Source: DAOUKH01 sp965261455
Lineage (GTDB): Bacteria > Chloroflexota > Dehalococcoidia > SHYB01
DNA: 64,000 nt
Reading direction: 5' to 3'
NCBI GenBank assembly: GCA_965261455.1
Contig: OZ253453.1
Span: forward strand, 3,038,001 to 3,102,000
The notes under the pieces were generated by a model. The model saw only the letters and a list, made by a program, of their open reading frames with translations. It was not told the DNA's origin and searched no databases. Both the position numbers and the translations under genes were made by a program. Shown one piece after another: positions 24,125-32,710 of the stretch (position 1 is its first letter; the number at the start of each line of letters is the position of its first letter).

Positions 24125-25417
24125 TCACCCCCTCGTCCGCGTGGGTGGGCGGACGAGGGCGAGGCCGATCCCCGAGACGAGGGCTATGACCGCGAACGTC
24201 GCCCATGCGTAGCGGTACCCGTCGCCGATGTTGTCGGCGAGCGCGCCTGCGATGAGCGGGCCGCTGACCGCGCCGACGAGGATCACGGTCGACCCGAAGC
24301 CCGAGATGGTGGCGTAGTTTCGGGTGCCGAAGTACTCGCCTTGGATGGCCAGATAGGTCGGCCCGCCGCCGGCGTGCCCCGTGGCGAAGAGCGTGAGCGC
24401 CACCAGCACGAGCACGTTTCCGTCGGCGACGGCGAGGACGGCGAGGCCGGCCGCCTGCACGAGGATCGCCGCCGAGAGTGCAAAGCGCTTGGGTACGATA
24501 TCCCCAAGCATCCCGAAGGCGACCCGGCCCCCGAGGCCAAGCAGTCCAATGAGCCCGAGGTAGAACGAGCCCCGCGTGGGACTGAATTCGAGAGCTTCCA
24601 CCAGGAAGGCGACGAGATGGATCGGCAGTGCCGACGTGCTCGCCATTCTTAGCGCGAAGCAGCCGTTGATGAGCCAGAACGCCGGGCTGCGCAGCGCCGC
24701 GCGGACGGTGAAGCCGTCGAGACTGGTCCCGATGCTCGCCGTAGCCGGCCCCGGCTCTTCCGGGGGCAAGCCGTCGGGGTGATAGCCGTAGGGCTCGGGA
24801 CGGAATCGCATGAGCGCGGCAAGGGGGAATCCAACGGCCCAGATGAAGAGTCCGGACATGAAGGCGGTGCGCTCCCAGCCGAACTCGCCGATGGACCAAC
24901 CGATGCCGGGCACGATGAGGGCGCCGAGCGCCGTCCCGGAAAGCACCAGGGCCAACGCCTTCGTCCGCCGGCGGACGAACCAGTTGACCACCGTGGCGAA
25001 GACGGGCGAGCTGAGCCCCATGTTCAGCCCGACGGCGATGAGTCCGACGAAGATGACGTAGAACCAGATGATGTTGGGCGCGGAGCCGAGGAGCATGAAG
25101 CCCGCGCCCAGCATTCCCACGCCAACGAACATGATCCGGCGCGCCCCCAGGCGGTCTACGAGGAAGCCTTGGACCGGGCCGAGGAGGGCCGTCTCGAGCC
25201 GCGCTAGCGAGAAGGCGCCGGAGAGGGCCGTCTTGGAAACGCCGAACGTCTCTTGGACGGGGAGGAAGAAGACTCCCAGCCCAAGCATCCCGAAGGCGGA
25301 GCTCAACCCGTGGGCGATGGCTCCCGCGCCCAGGATTACCCAGCCGTAGAAGAACCTGCGCGGTTGGGGCGCGCCGCGTGGCGCTTCTCTCGGTCCGCTT
25401 GCGGTGTCCGCGCTCAT
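24125..25417 (-). CDS. MFS transporter
   Basis: A 430-residue inner-membrane protein with about twelve hydrophobic segments, the normal size for the major facilitator superfamily. After a short cytoplasmic N-terminus the first helix begins at FFYGWVILGAGAIAHGLS. The loop after helix 2 carries FLVDRLGARRIMF, the family's motif A. The oxalate/monocarboxylate-type FYGWVI opening suggests an OFA/MCT-like carrier of small organic acids. It converges on the antitoxin-like gene and stands alone. The substrate is inferred only from the N-terminal pattern. Confidence 0.88.
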   Translation of the reverse strand: MSADTASGPREAPRGAPQPRRFFYGWVILGAGAIAHGLSSAFGMLGLGVFFLPVQETFGVSKTALSGAFSLARLETALLGPVQGFLVDRLGARRIMFVGVGMLGAGFMLLGSAPNIIWFYVIFVGLIAVGLNMGLSSPVFATVVNWFVRRRTKALALVLSGTALGALIVPGIGWSIGEFGWERTAFMSGLFIWAVGFPLAALMRFRPEPYGYHPDGLPPEEPGPATASIGTSLDGFTVRAALRSPAFWLINGCFALRMASTSALPIHLVAFLVEALEFSPTRGSFYLGLIGLLGLGGRVAFGMLGDIVPKRFALSAAILVQAAGLAVLAVADGNVLVLVALTLFATGHAGGGPTYLAIQGEYFGTRNYATISGFGSTVILVGAVSGPLIAGALADNIGDGYRYAWATFAVIALVSGIGLALVRPPTRTRG

Positions 25418-25558
25418 AGCCGCGCCAACCCTAGCACCAGATGCGGCCCAGGCCCAAGTCAGACGCCGGCTAAGGAGACGCCCGACGCCGCGGTACGACG
25501 GCCTAGATGGGTCTGAGACTGAGCGGCCCGATTCCTCTTTCGCAGAGGGCGCGCTGGT

Positions 25559-25633
25559 TGGAGGCGACGACCGGAATCGAACCGGTGTATAGAGGTTTTG
25601 CAGACCTCCGCCTTACCACTTGGCTACGTCGCC
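25559..25633 (-). tRNA. tRNA-Cys (GCA anticodon)
   Basis: The reverse strand gives a standard 75-base tRNA with encoded CCA. The acceptor stem is GGCGACG/CGTCGCC, the D-arm contains AGCCAAGTGGTAAGGC and the T-loop GGTTCGATTCC. The anticodon loop is TCTGCAAAA, giving GCA for cysteine. It is a single gene upstream of the MFS gene on the same strand. Confidence 0.95.
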
Positions 25634-25738
25634 GTAAGGAAGTAAGCATAGCAAAAGCTGCTTGCATTACTCAATCGCTGCCCCCGCCTGCTACACTGCG
25701 CTCCCGTACGCGCGGGAGTTCACGGCGGGAGTGCAGCG

Positions 25739-26146
25739 ATGTACAGCCTCAAACGAGTCGTCGGGGCCCTTCTCTTCGGCTATGCCATCGTCTACACGGC
25801 GCAAGTCCTCTTTAGCCGTTTCTACGTGGACGCGCTCGATCCGCAGGAAGTTTGGGACGTACTCAACTACTTCACCGGCGCCGGTATCCTTATCGCCATC
25901 GCCGTCGCCTGTGCCCACAAGCGCATGACCGCCACCGACGCCGACCCCGTCCGCCGCCTCACCGCCAAGGTCGGCTGCTACGCCTCTCTCGCCCTCGCCA
26001 TCATCTTCTTCCCCCTCTGGTTCTCCCTCATCATGGGCGACACCCAGTCCGATGCCCAAAACGTCGGCTGGATCCTGGTCTCCTTCCTCAACCCCTTCGT
26101 CCTCGCCAGCGCCGGCGCCTGCCTCTGGAAAACGTCCCAGCCTTGA
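25739..26146 (+). CDS. Small membrane protein, function unknown
   Basis: A 135-residue protein with four hydrophobic segments at about residues 8-26, 42-60, 78-98 and 108-128. The N-terminus MYSLKRVVGALLFGYAIVYT is typical of a first transmembrane helix after a short positive tail. There are no obvious catalytic or metal-binding motifs. I recognise no family. It lies about 60 bases before the Fe-S assembly gene on the same strand. Confidence 0.65.
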   Translation: MYSLKRVVGALLFGYAIVYTAQVLFSRFYVDALDPQEVWDVLNYFTGAGILIAIAVACAHKRMTATDADPVRRLTAKVGCYASLALAIIFFPLWFSLIMGDTQSDAQNVGWILVSFLNPFVLASAGACLWKTSQP

Positions 26147-26206
26147 TTTGTCCGGCCCGTTGGCGCATCCTAATGAATGGACAGCAGTGATTCTTGGAGA
26201 GACACA

Positions 26207-26557
26207 ATGCAGGCAACCACGACACAGGGCCCGACGATCACCATTACGGAGAAGGCGGCCACGCAGGTGGCGAAGCTCGCCGGGGCCGATGGCAAGCCCG
26301 GCGCCGCGCTCCGTGTCGCCGTCCAAGGCGGCGGCTGCAGCGGCCTCACCTACAAGCTGACCTACGACTACGACGAGCGAGACGGCGACAAGTCCTACGA
26401 CCAGTACGGGGTCAGGCTGCTCATCGATAAGAAGAGCGTGATCTACCTCATCGGCACCGAGCTCGACTTCTCCGACGGGCTCAACGGCAAGGGCTTTACC
26501 TTCTCCAACCCCAATGCCGCCAAGACCTGCGGCTGCGGGACGTCGTTCTCCACCTAG
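26207..26557 (+). CDS. IscA/ErpA-type iron-sulfur cluster assembly protein
   Basis: A-type carrier of 116 residues that binds and delivers Fe-S clusters. The ITITEKAATQVAKL opening, the cysteine in VQGGGCSGLTYKL and the C-terminal pair in TCGCGTSF provide the three conserved cysteines. I choose the ATG at 26207 because GGAGAG lies five bases upstream; the in-frame ATG at 26177 lacks such a site. The gene immediately precedes a YgfZ/GcvT-like gene, a partner in Fe-S enzyme maturation in bacteria and mitochondria (Isa/Iba57). The window holds several Fe-S clients, including NadA and MiaB. Confidence 0.93.
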   Translation: MQATTTQGPTITITEKAATQVAKLAGADGKPGAALRVAVQGGGCSGLTYKLTYDYDERDGDKSYDQYGVRLLIDKKSVIYLIGTELDFSDGLNGKGFTFSNPNAAKTCGCGTSFST

Positions 26558-26579
26558 CCGCGGTATGCGGGGTGAGGGC

Positions 26580-27551
26580 ATGACCGCCGCATCCGGCTAC
26601 GAGGCGGCCAAGCGCGCCGCCGCCATCGCGGACGTATCCGAACGCGGGCTGCTGCGGATGGTGGGCGAAGACGCGCTCGACCTGCTGCATCGTCTGAGCA
26701 CGCAAGACCTCCATGCACTGCAGCCGGGCGAGGGCGCGGCGACGGTGCTCACCACCAGCAAGGGACGCATCCTCGACGTCATCGTGGTCCAGCGGCGTTC
26801 GGATTCCTTGATGCTGCACGTCTCGCCGGGCAACCAGGGCCGCGTGCTCGACTGGCTGGACACGTACACCATCCTCGAGGACTCGGCGGCGAGCGACGAG
26901 ACCGGCGAGCACGGTCAGCTCCTCGTCTTCGGGCCGGCGGCGGGTGAGGTCGCCAGCGCCGCCGCGTCGGACCCGGCCATCAGCGGCCTCGATCTCTACC
27001 ACCACCGTGAGGCGCGGCTCGGCGGCGCCGAGGTCACCATCGCCAGGGCCGAGGCGCCCGCGGGCGGGGGGTTCCACGCCGCCATGCCGCTCGGCGAACT
27101 GGCATCGGCGCGGCAGGCGCTTATCGACGCCGGCGCCGTCCCCATCGACGGCGAGGCGTTCGAGCTGCTGCGCGTCGAGGCGGGGCTGCCCGCGTTCGGC
27201 TCGGAGTTGGACGAGCAGTGGAACCCGCACGAGGCGGGGCTCGAACGCCATGTCAGCTATACCAAAGGCTGCTACATCGGGCAGGAGGTCATCGCGCGCC
27301 TCGATGCCTACGACAAGGTGCAGCGGCGGCTGCGCGGCCTGCGGGCGCTCGACGGCGGTCCGCTCTCCGCAGGGAGCAAGCTGCTCGCCGGCGACGGCAA
27401 GGAGGCCGGACGGGTCACCTCCGCTGTCGTCTCCCCCGACTTCGGCCCCATCGCGCTGGGATACGTGCGTCGCGCCTACGCCGAGCCCGGCGCGCGCCTC
27501 GCCGCCGCCGAGGGGGCCGAGGTGGAAGTCGCCGCGCTTCCCTTCGCCTGA
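26580..27551 (+). CDS. ygfZ: YgfZ/GcvT-like folate-binding protein
   Basis: A tetrahydrofolate-binding protein of the YgfZ/IBA57 type, 323 residues, required for maturation or repair of certain 4Fe-4S enzymes such as MiaB. The diagnostic motif KGCYIGQEVIARLD near residue 230 includes the conserved cysteine of YgfZ. The N-terminal region (SERGLLRMVGEDALDLLHRL) and the C-terminal barrel (GYVRRAYAEPGARL) are typical. The start at 26580 has GGTGAGG just upstream; the longer open frame overlaps the IscA-type gene. Its adjacency to an A-type carrier supports the Fe-S role over glycine cleavage, since no GcvH or GcvP genes are nearby. Confidence 0.88.
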   Translation: MTAASGYEAAKRAAAIADVSERGLLRMVGEDALDLLHRLSTQDLHALQPGEGAATVLTTSKGRILDVIVVQRRSDSLMLHVSPGNQGRVLDWLDTYTILEDSAASDETGEHGQLLVFGPAAGEVASAAASDPAISGLDLYHHREARLGGAEVTIARAEAPAGGGFHAAMPLGELASARQALIDAGAVPIDGEAFELLRVEAGLPAFGSELDEQWNPHEAGLERHVSYTKGCYIGQEVIARLDAYDKVQRRLRGLRALDGGPLSAGSKLLAGDGKEAGRVTSAVVSPDFGPIALGYVRRAYAEPGARLAAAEGAEVEVAALPFA

Positions 27552-27652
27552 CGCCACGCCGCGCTTTCCGTTGCGTTCAGGAAAGCCGCGCTGCTACCAT
27601 TGAGCCCCGCGCCTGATTCCTTCACGGCGCGCAACCCACGGGAGGCTTTTCC

Positions 27653-28819
27653 ATGACGACGAAAGTGATGACGGACGAAGAGAAACAGGTCGTGACGATG
27701 GTGCGCGACTTTGTGAAGCGGGACATCGAGCCCGTGGCCTCCGAGATGGATCACGCCGACGCCTACCCGTTTGAGATCGTGGAAAAGATGAAGGAACTCG
27801 GGCTCTTCGGCTGCACGATTGGCGAGGAGTACGGAGGGATGGGGCTGAACTCTTTCACCTACGCCAAGGTGATCGAGGAGATCACCGCCGGTTGGATGAG
27901 CGTGGCGGGCATTATTAACTCGCACCTGATCATGGCCCACATCGTCGAGCTGTTCGGCGAGGAAGACCAGAAGCGCCACCTCCTGCCCAAGATGGCCACC
28001 GCCGAGTTCCGCGGCGGCATCGCCCTCACCGAGCCCAACTGCGGCTCCGACGTGGCCGCGATCCAGACCTCGGCGGTGCGCGACGGCGACGACTACGTGA
28101 TCAACGGCACGAAGATGCTGATCACGAACGGGGAGCACGGCGACACCTTTGCCGTCCTGGCCAAGACGGACAAGGAGGTCCAGCCCCCCTACAAGGGCAT
28201 CAGCTGCTTCATCATGCAGAAGGGCGGCTCCGGCTTCACCCATGGGCGGCATCTGGAGAAACTCGGCTACCGGGGGATCGACACCACCGAACTCATTTTC
28301 GACGACTTCCACGTTCCGGCGGGCAACCTGATCGGCAGGCAGGAGGGCCAGGGCTTCAAGCAGATGATGACCGGCCTCGAACTGGGCCGGATCAACGTGG
28401 CCGCCCGCGGCGTGGGCGTCGCGCGCGCCGCCTTCGAGAAGGCGATGGCCTACGCCCAGCAGCGCCACACCTTCGGCGTCCCCATCGTGCAGCATCAGGC
28501 GATCCAGATCAAGCTCGCCGACATGTACACCAAGATCGAAGCCTCGCGACTCCTTGTCGAGCAGGCCGCCGCCAAGAAGGACGCCGGCGAGCGCTGCGAC
28601 TTGGAAGCGGGCGCGGCCAAGCTCTTCGCCAGCGAGACGGCGATGGAAGTCTCGCTGGAGGCGCTCCGCGTCCACGGTGGCGTCGGCTACATCAAGGAGG
28701 GCGGCGTCGAGCGATACTTCCGTGACGCCCCCCTGATGATCATCGGCGAGGGCACCAACGAGATCCAGCGCACCGTCATGGCGCGTCAGCTTGTCCAGCG
28801 TTACAAGCACCTGGCCTAA
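27653..28819 (+). CDS. Acyl-CoA dehydrogenase family protein
   Basis: A 388-residue flavoprotein and the most canonical ACAD in the window. It has the signature ALTEPNCGSDVAAIQT, the second signature QRHTFGVPIVQHQAIQIKLADM, and the C-terminal GEGTNEIQRTVMARQL, where the Glu of the EGT motif that acts as catalytic base in MCAD-like enzymes is present. A helical N-terminus and a full beta domain are visible. The AUG at 27653 follows GGGAGGC. It probably transfers electrons to ETF, for which no gene is in the window. The next gene is a frameshifted flavin monooxygenase six bases downstream. Confidence 0.93.
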   Translation: MTTKVMTDEEKQVVTMVRDFVKRDIEPVASEMDHADAYPFEIVEKMKELGLFGCTIGEEYGGMGLNSFTYAKVIEEITAGWMSVAGIINSHLIMAHIVELFGEEDQKRHLLPKMATAEFRGGIALTEPNCGSDVAAIQTSAVRDGDDYVINGTKMLITNGEHGDTFAVLAKTDKEVQPPYKGISCFIMQKGGSGFTHGRHLEKLGYRGIDTTELIFDDFHVPAGNLIGRQEGQGFKQMMTGLELGRINVAARGVGVARAAFEKAMAYAQQRHTFGVPIVQHQAIQIKLADMYTKIEASRLLVEQAAAKKDAGERCDLEAGAAKLFASETAMEVSLEALRVHGGVGYIKEGGVERYFRDAPLMIIGEGTNEIQRTVMARQLVQRYKHLA

Positions 28820-28825
28820 CGCCTA

Positions 28826-29853
28826 ATGTCTAGCAATTCCGTAGTCGCGCCGCCCGTCAAGTTCGCCACGGTGTGCTACGCCGAGGACTTCGGCGAGTTC
28901 GTGGAGTGGGTGCGCGCCGCCGACGGCTTCGGCTTCGACGCCATCGGCTACGGCGACTCGCAGAACCTGTGGGGCGACCTGTTCGTCGCGCTCACCTTGG
29001 CGGCGGAGCACACGAGCCGCGCCCGCATCGGCCCCATGGTGACGAATCCGATGACTCGCCATCCCGCCGTCGCTGCCGGGGGGATGGCCAGCGTGCAGCA
29101 GATCTCGGGCGGCCGCGCCTTCTTCGGCTTGGGCACGGGCGACAGCGCCCTGCGCAACATCGGACGCGCGCCGCCACCGTCGCCGAGCTCGCCGCCTACG
29201 GCGAAACGTTCAGGACGCTCTGCGCCGGCGGGGAGGCCGAATGGAACGGCCGACCGATCAGCATGAAGTGGTCCACGGATCCCGTGCCGCTCTGGCTCTC
29301 CGCCGAAGGACCGCGCATGCTCGACCTCGCCGGCCGTATCGCCGACGGCGTGATCATCGGCAACGGGGTGACCCCGGAGGTGATCGCGGACAGCATTGCG
29401 CGGGTACGGGCGGGCGCCGAGGCGGCGGGGCGTGACCCCGCCGATGTCGAGATGTGGTGGATGGTGAAGCCCTACTTCGCCTCGTCGGAGGAGACTGCGT
29501 GGCGCGGTCTGGGATGGACACTCGCCGGCGGCAACAAGACGTTCCGCAATGGGCTCAACGGCAAGTTCGTCCCCGACGACCTGCGGGAGCGTGTCCTCGG
29601 CCTGGTGCGGGAATACGATTCCAGCGAGCACGCCAAGAGGGGGACGCATAACGGCGCACTTGTCGAGAAGTACGACCTCTACGAGTTTCTAGGGCGGCGC
29701 TTCAGCGTGTGTGGCCCGCCTGAGTTCATGGTCGAGCGCTTCCGCGAGATTGCCGCCGCCGGCGCGACCAACCTCATCGTCACCCAACTCGTCCCGGATA
29801 GGATGGCGTTCATGCGCCGACTGTCCGAGGAGGTCTTCCCCGCGCTTCGTTAG
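28826..29853 (+). pseudogene. LLM class flavin-dependent oxidoreductase, frameshifted
   Basis: A luciferase-like monooxygenase gene split by one frame change. From the ATG at 28826 the protein reads VKFATVCYAEDFGEFVEW through GGRAFFGLGTGDSALRNIGRAP, about 115 residues. Then the +2 frame takes over with TVAELAAYGETFRTL and continues to the stop at 29853. Inserting one base near 29173-29177 restores about 342 residues, normal for this family. Both halves are otherwise well conserved. The break is either a genuine recent frameshift or a single-base sequence error in a C/G run. The reduced flavin needed would come from a separate reductase. Confidence 0.85.
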
Positions 29854-30287
29854 CGATTCGTGGGGCGGTCCATGAGCTCGAAGCGGTTGCCCTCGGGGTC
29901 CACGCCGTAGCAGTTCGTCGCCGAGTCCCCGCCCCAGCCGTAGGGCGGCGACTTGAACCGTACGCCCTGGGCCACCATCGCCTCATAGGTGGCGTGGATG
30001 TCGTCGCAGACGAACCCCATGTGGTGCGAGCCGATGTTGGTGGGGCGCATGTCGAGCTTGGCGCCCTTCCTGTTTACGTACTCGACCATTTCGAGGACGA
30101 AGCCGCCGAGTGCGAGGTGCGCGATCTTCATGTGCAGCCCCTCGAAGCCGGAACCTTTGGCCCGCTCGTCGTCGTTCTTGTTTTCGATCAGTTTCAACAC
30201 TTTCATGTTGAAGTGGTCGCGGTAGAAAGCGAGCATCACGTCCATGTCGCCGACGGTCATGCTGGTGTGGTCGTGGGCCTGGATCAT
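29850..30287 (-). CDS. VOC family protein (glyoxalase/dioxygenase superfamily)
   Basis: A 145-residue single VOC module pair with the paired beta-alpha-beta-beta-beta motifs: HDHTSMTVGDMDVMLAFYRD in the first half and IGSHHMGFVCDDIHATYEAM in the second, ending in YGVDPEGNRFELMD. Candidate metal ligands are the first His (DHTS), the Glu in LEMVEY, the second-half His (SHHMGF) and the late Glu in FELMD. Glyoxalase I, methylmalonyl-CoA epimerase and extradiol dioxygenases share this fold, so the reaction is open. Its stop overlaps that of the LLM gene by four bases in convergent orientation. Confidence 0.88.
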   Translation of the reverse strand: MIQAHDHTSMTVGDMDVMLAFYRDHFNMKVLKLIENKNDDERAKGSGFEGLHMKIAHLALGGFVLEMVEYVNRKGAKLDMRPTNIGSHHMGFVCDDIHATYEAMVAQGVRFKSPPYGWGGDSATNCYGVDPEGNRFELMDRPTNR

Positions 30288-30454
30288 CGTATGCCTCCCC
30301 GCTGCGCTCCGCGTGCCTCCTTTATACGCTACGAGGCAAGCGCGGCGAGGTTGAGTCCGGGGCGATTTGACACCCGGGGCGGCGCTGCATACCGTAGCCG
30401 CGTCCGGCGCTTGGGGGCGCGGGACGGCCTTGTAGTAGTAAGGAGGGGAGACCC

Positions 30455-31594
30455 ATGGCTAGGGAGTATCACGTCGTCAACGCGGACGGGCATGTGATCG
30501 AGGCGCCCGATTTGTGGGAGCGCTTCTTGCCCAAGAAATACCACGACCGCGCGCCGAAGCTGGTGAAGGACCCGCTGGGGGGCGACGGCTGGCAGTACGA
30601 GCCGGGGACACCTCCGGCGGGCATCGGCAACGTCACGATGTGGGCCGGCAAGAGCTACGACGATAACGGCTGGCACGGCGTCAAGTACGATCAGATCAAC
30701 CCCGGCTGTTTCACCGGCAAGGACCGCCTCGACGAGCAAGACGTCGATGGCGTCGACGCCGAGGTGCTCTTCCCGCCGCAGCGCACCGTGCGCTACTTCA
30801 TGCTCAACGAGGACGACGGCTTTCACCAAGCGGGGGTCGAGGCGTACAACGCCTGGCTCTACGACGATTTCTGCGCCGCCGACCACGGCCGGCTGATCGG
30901 TATCGCGCAGATGCCGAACCTTGGCGTCGAGACCAACATCGCGGCGCTGAAACAGGCCAAGGCGCACGGCTTCAAGGGCGTGATCTGCTCGACGTGGCCT
31001 TCGGGCAACGACCATGTCTCAGCTGCCGACGATCCTTTCTGGGAGGCCGCCGAGGCCGAGAACATGATCCTCCACCTGCACGCGGGGATTCACACCGGCG
31101 CGCGGGCCAAGGGCTCGGCGAAGGCGACGGCGGTCTCGGCGGCTAGGCCCGCCGGCCTGGCCCAAATGGGCGGCGGTATCGCGCAGATATCCCAGCCCAT
31201 GGCGGACCTGATTCTTTCCGAAACGTTCGACCGCTTCCCCGGACTCAGGATGGCGGGCGTCGAGGTCGGCGCGGGATGGGTGCCCTCCTTCCTGGAGCAC
31301 ATGGACGATCACTACTTCCGCAACCGCAAGTGGACCAAGACGAGCCTGAAGCTGCTGCCCAGCGAGTACTTCCACCGCAACTGGATGGTGACCTTTATCC
31401 GCGAGCACTTCGCCGTCCGCAACCGGCACGCCATCGGCATCAAGAACATGATGTGGTCGACCGACTACCCGCACCATCGCTGCGATTGGCCGAACGACCG
31501 GCAGGTCATGGAAGAGATGTTCGTGAACGTACCCGCCGACGAGAAGAAGGCGATCACCTGCGATAACGCCGTCGCCTTCTACGCCCTCGCGTAG
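30455..31594 (+). CDS. Amidohydrolase family 2 protein
   Basis: A 379-residue TIM-barrel hydrolase/decarboxylase of the Amidohydro_2 type, related to ACMSD and gamma-resorcylate decarboxylase. The N-terminal REYHVVNADGHVIEAPDLWE shows the DxH variant of the usual HxH metal motif. LHLHAGIHTGA provides the central histidines and the C-terminal STDYPHHRCDWPND the catalytic Asp. A good ribosome site AAGGAGGGGAG precedes the ATG at 30455. An intrinsic terminator follows the stop, so the gene is probably a monocistronic unit. Decarboxylation or hydrolysis of an aromatic or lactone acid is a class-level guess. Confidence 0.88.
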   Translation: MAREYHVVNADGHVIEAPDLWERFLPKKYHDRAPKLVKDPLGGDGWQYEPGTPPAGIGNVTMWAGKSYDDNGWHGVKYDQINPGCFTGKDRLDEQDVDGVDAEVLFPPQRTVRYFMLNEDDGFHQAGVEAYNAWLYDDFCAADHGRLIGIAQMPNLGVETNIAALKQAKAHGFKGVICSTWPSGNDHVSAADDPFWEAAEAENMILHLHAGIHTGARAKGSAKATAVSAARPAGLAQMGGGIAQISQPMADLILSETFDRFPGLRMAGVEVGAGWVPSFLEHMDDHYFRNRKWTKTSLKLLPSEYFHRNWMVTFIREHFAVRNRHAIGIKNMMWSTDYPHHRCDWPNDRQVMEEMFVNVPADEKKAITCDNAVAFYALA

Positions 31595-31604
31595 CCCGAC
31601 CAAG

Positions 31605-31631
31605 GCCCCCGGCGAGTGCCGGGGGCTTTTT
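31605..31631 (+). terminator. Intrinsic terminator after the amidohydrolase gene
   Basis: A nine-base perfect stem gcccccggc/gccgggggc with loop gagt is followed by five Ts. It begins ten bases after the amidohydrolase stop codon and separates that gene from the enoyl-CoA hydratase-like gene. Confidence 0.85.
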
Positions 31632-31675
31632 GCGCCTGGGCCGTTTACCACTAACCGGGTAGGGAGGAACCAGCT

Positions 31676-32494
31676 ATGCCCTACGAGACGATCCTGACGG
31701 AGACGCGCGACCGCGTACGACGCGTGACGCTCAACCGGCCCGAGGCGCGCAACGCCTTGAGCGAACGCCTAAAGGCAGAGCTGTTCGCCGCCATCGATGA
31801 GGCCGAGGCGGACGAGGGCGTTGGCGCCATCGTCATCGACGGCGCCGGGCCGTCGTTCTGCGCGGGCCATGACTTCGGCGACCTCGCCGACGCGCAGCGC
31901 GGCGTCGACCCCGACGCCACGACTCCACTCGATCTGTTGAACTCCTTGCAGAAGGTCCCCGATCCCTGGGCCAAACTGTGGAACGTCTCGAAGCCGACCA
32001 TCGCGCAGGTGCACGGGTACTGCCTGGGCGGTGGCATGGAGCTCGCCTTCAGTTGCGACGTGGTCTTCGCCGCCGATGACGCGAAGATCGGGTATCCGCC
32101 GGTCCGGGCGCAAGGCTCGATTCAAACGTACATGTGGAACTACCTGGTGGGGCCGCAGTGGGCGAAGATCATCATGCTCACCGGAGATCAGATCGATGGC
32201 GCGACGGCGGAACGGATCGGGCTGGTGGCCAAAGCCGTGGCCGCGAACGATCTGGCGGCGGAGACGCACGAGCTCGCGCGGCGCATGGCCCTGGTGCCCC
32301 ACGAGCTGCAGGCGGTGAACAAGGCGCTGTGTAACAAGGCGCTTGAGCTGATGGGCCGCGAGCAGATGCAGGCATTCGCCCGTCAGGCCGACCGCTTCGC
32401 CTACTCTGGGCGAGCTGCCGCGGAATGGAAACGGCGCTTGCTCGAAGACGGGCCGCGCGAGGCGGTGAGGTGGCGGGACGAGAAGTTCCGGTAG
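31676..32494 (+). CDS. Enoyl-CoA hydratase/isomerase family protein lacking one catalytic Glu
   Basis: A 272-residue crotonase-fold protein. The oxyanion-hole segments CAGHDFGDL and GYCLGGGMELA are clear. The first catalytic glutamate of hydratases (rat E144) is present in GGGMELAF. The second (rat E164), normally in a QPE segment about twenty residues later, is replaced: here the sequence is AKIGYPPVRAQG, with proline. Family members without this residue often catalyse other reactions such as isomerisation, decarboxylation or hydrolysis. It is followed about 50 bases later by a possible promoter for the betaine transporter genes. The substrate is unknown. Confidence 0.88.
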   Translation: MPYETILTETRDRVRRVTLNRPEARNALSERLKAELFAAIDEAEADEGVGAIVIDGAGPSFCAGHDFGDLADAQRGVDPDATTPLDLLNSLQKVPDPWAKLWNVSKPTIAQVHGYCLGGGMELAFSCDVVFAADDAKIGYPPVRAQGSIQTYMWNYLVGPQWAKIIMLTGDQIDGATAERIGLVAKAVAANDLAAETHELARRMALVPHELQAVNKALCNKALELMGREQMQAFARQADRFAYSGRAAAEWKRRLLEDGPREAVRWRDEKFR

Positions 32495-32545
32495 CACCAC
32501 CGCTTTCTTTACTCGCCGTCAACGGGAGTAGCGCCCGGACCGAAG

Positions 32546-32574
32546 TTGACGGCACTACCCGATATGGCTAGGGT
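32546..32574 (+). promoter_or_regulatory. Possible promoter for the proV-proW-proX genes
   Basis: TTGACG at 32546-32551 and TAGGGT at 32569-32574 are 17 bases apart, the standard sigma-70 spacing. Transcription would start near 32581, about 130 bases before the proV ATG. The leader holds no recognised riboswitch. Confidence 0.45.
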
Positions 32575-32710
32575 AGGTTTGCGCCCATGGCGGAACAGGC
32601 TCGCGAGGGGAGGGCTGGCGAGCCTCTTGGTCTAGAAATCTGCCTTGGTGCCGGTGGATCCCGCGCTCTTCGTCTCGCGCGGCATGTCGGAGTACGGACA
32701 GTAGAGCGTT

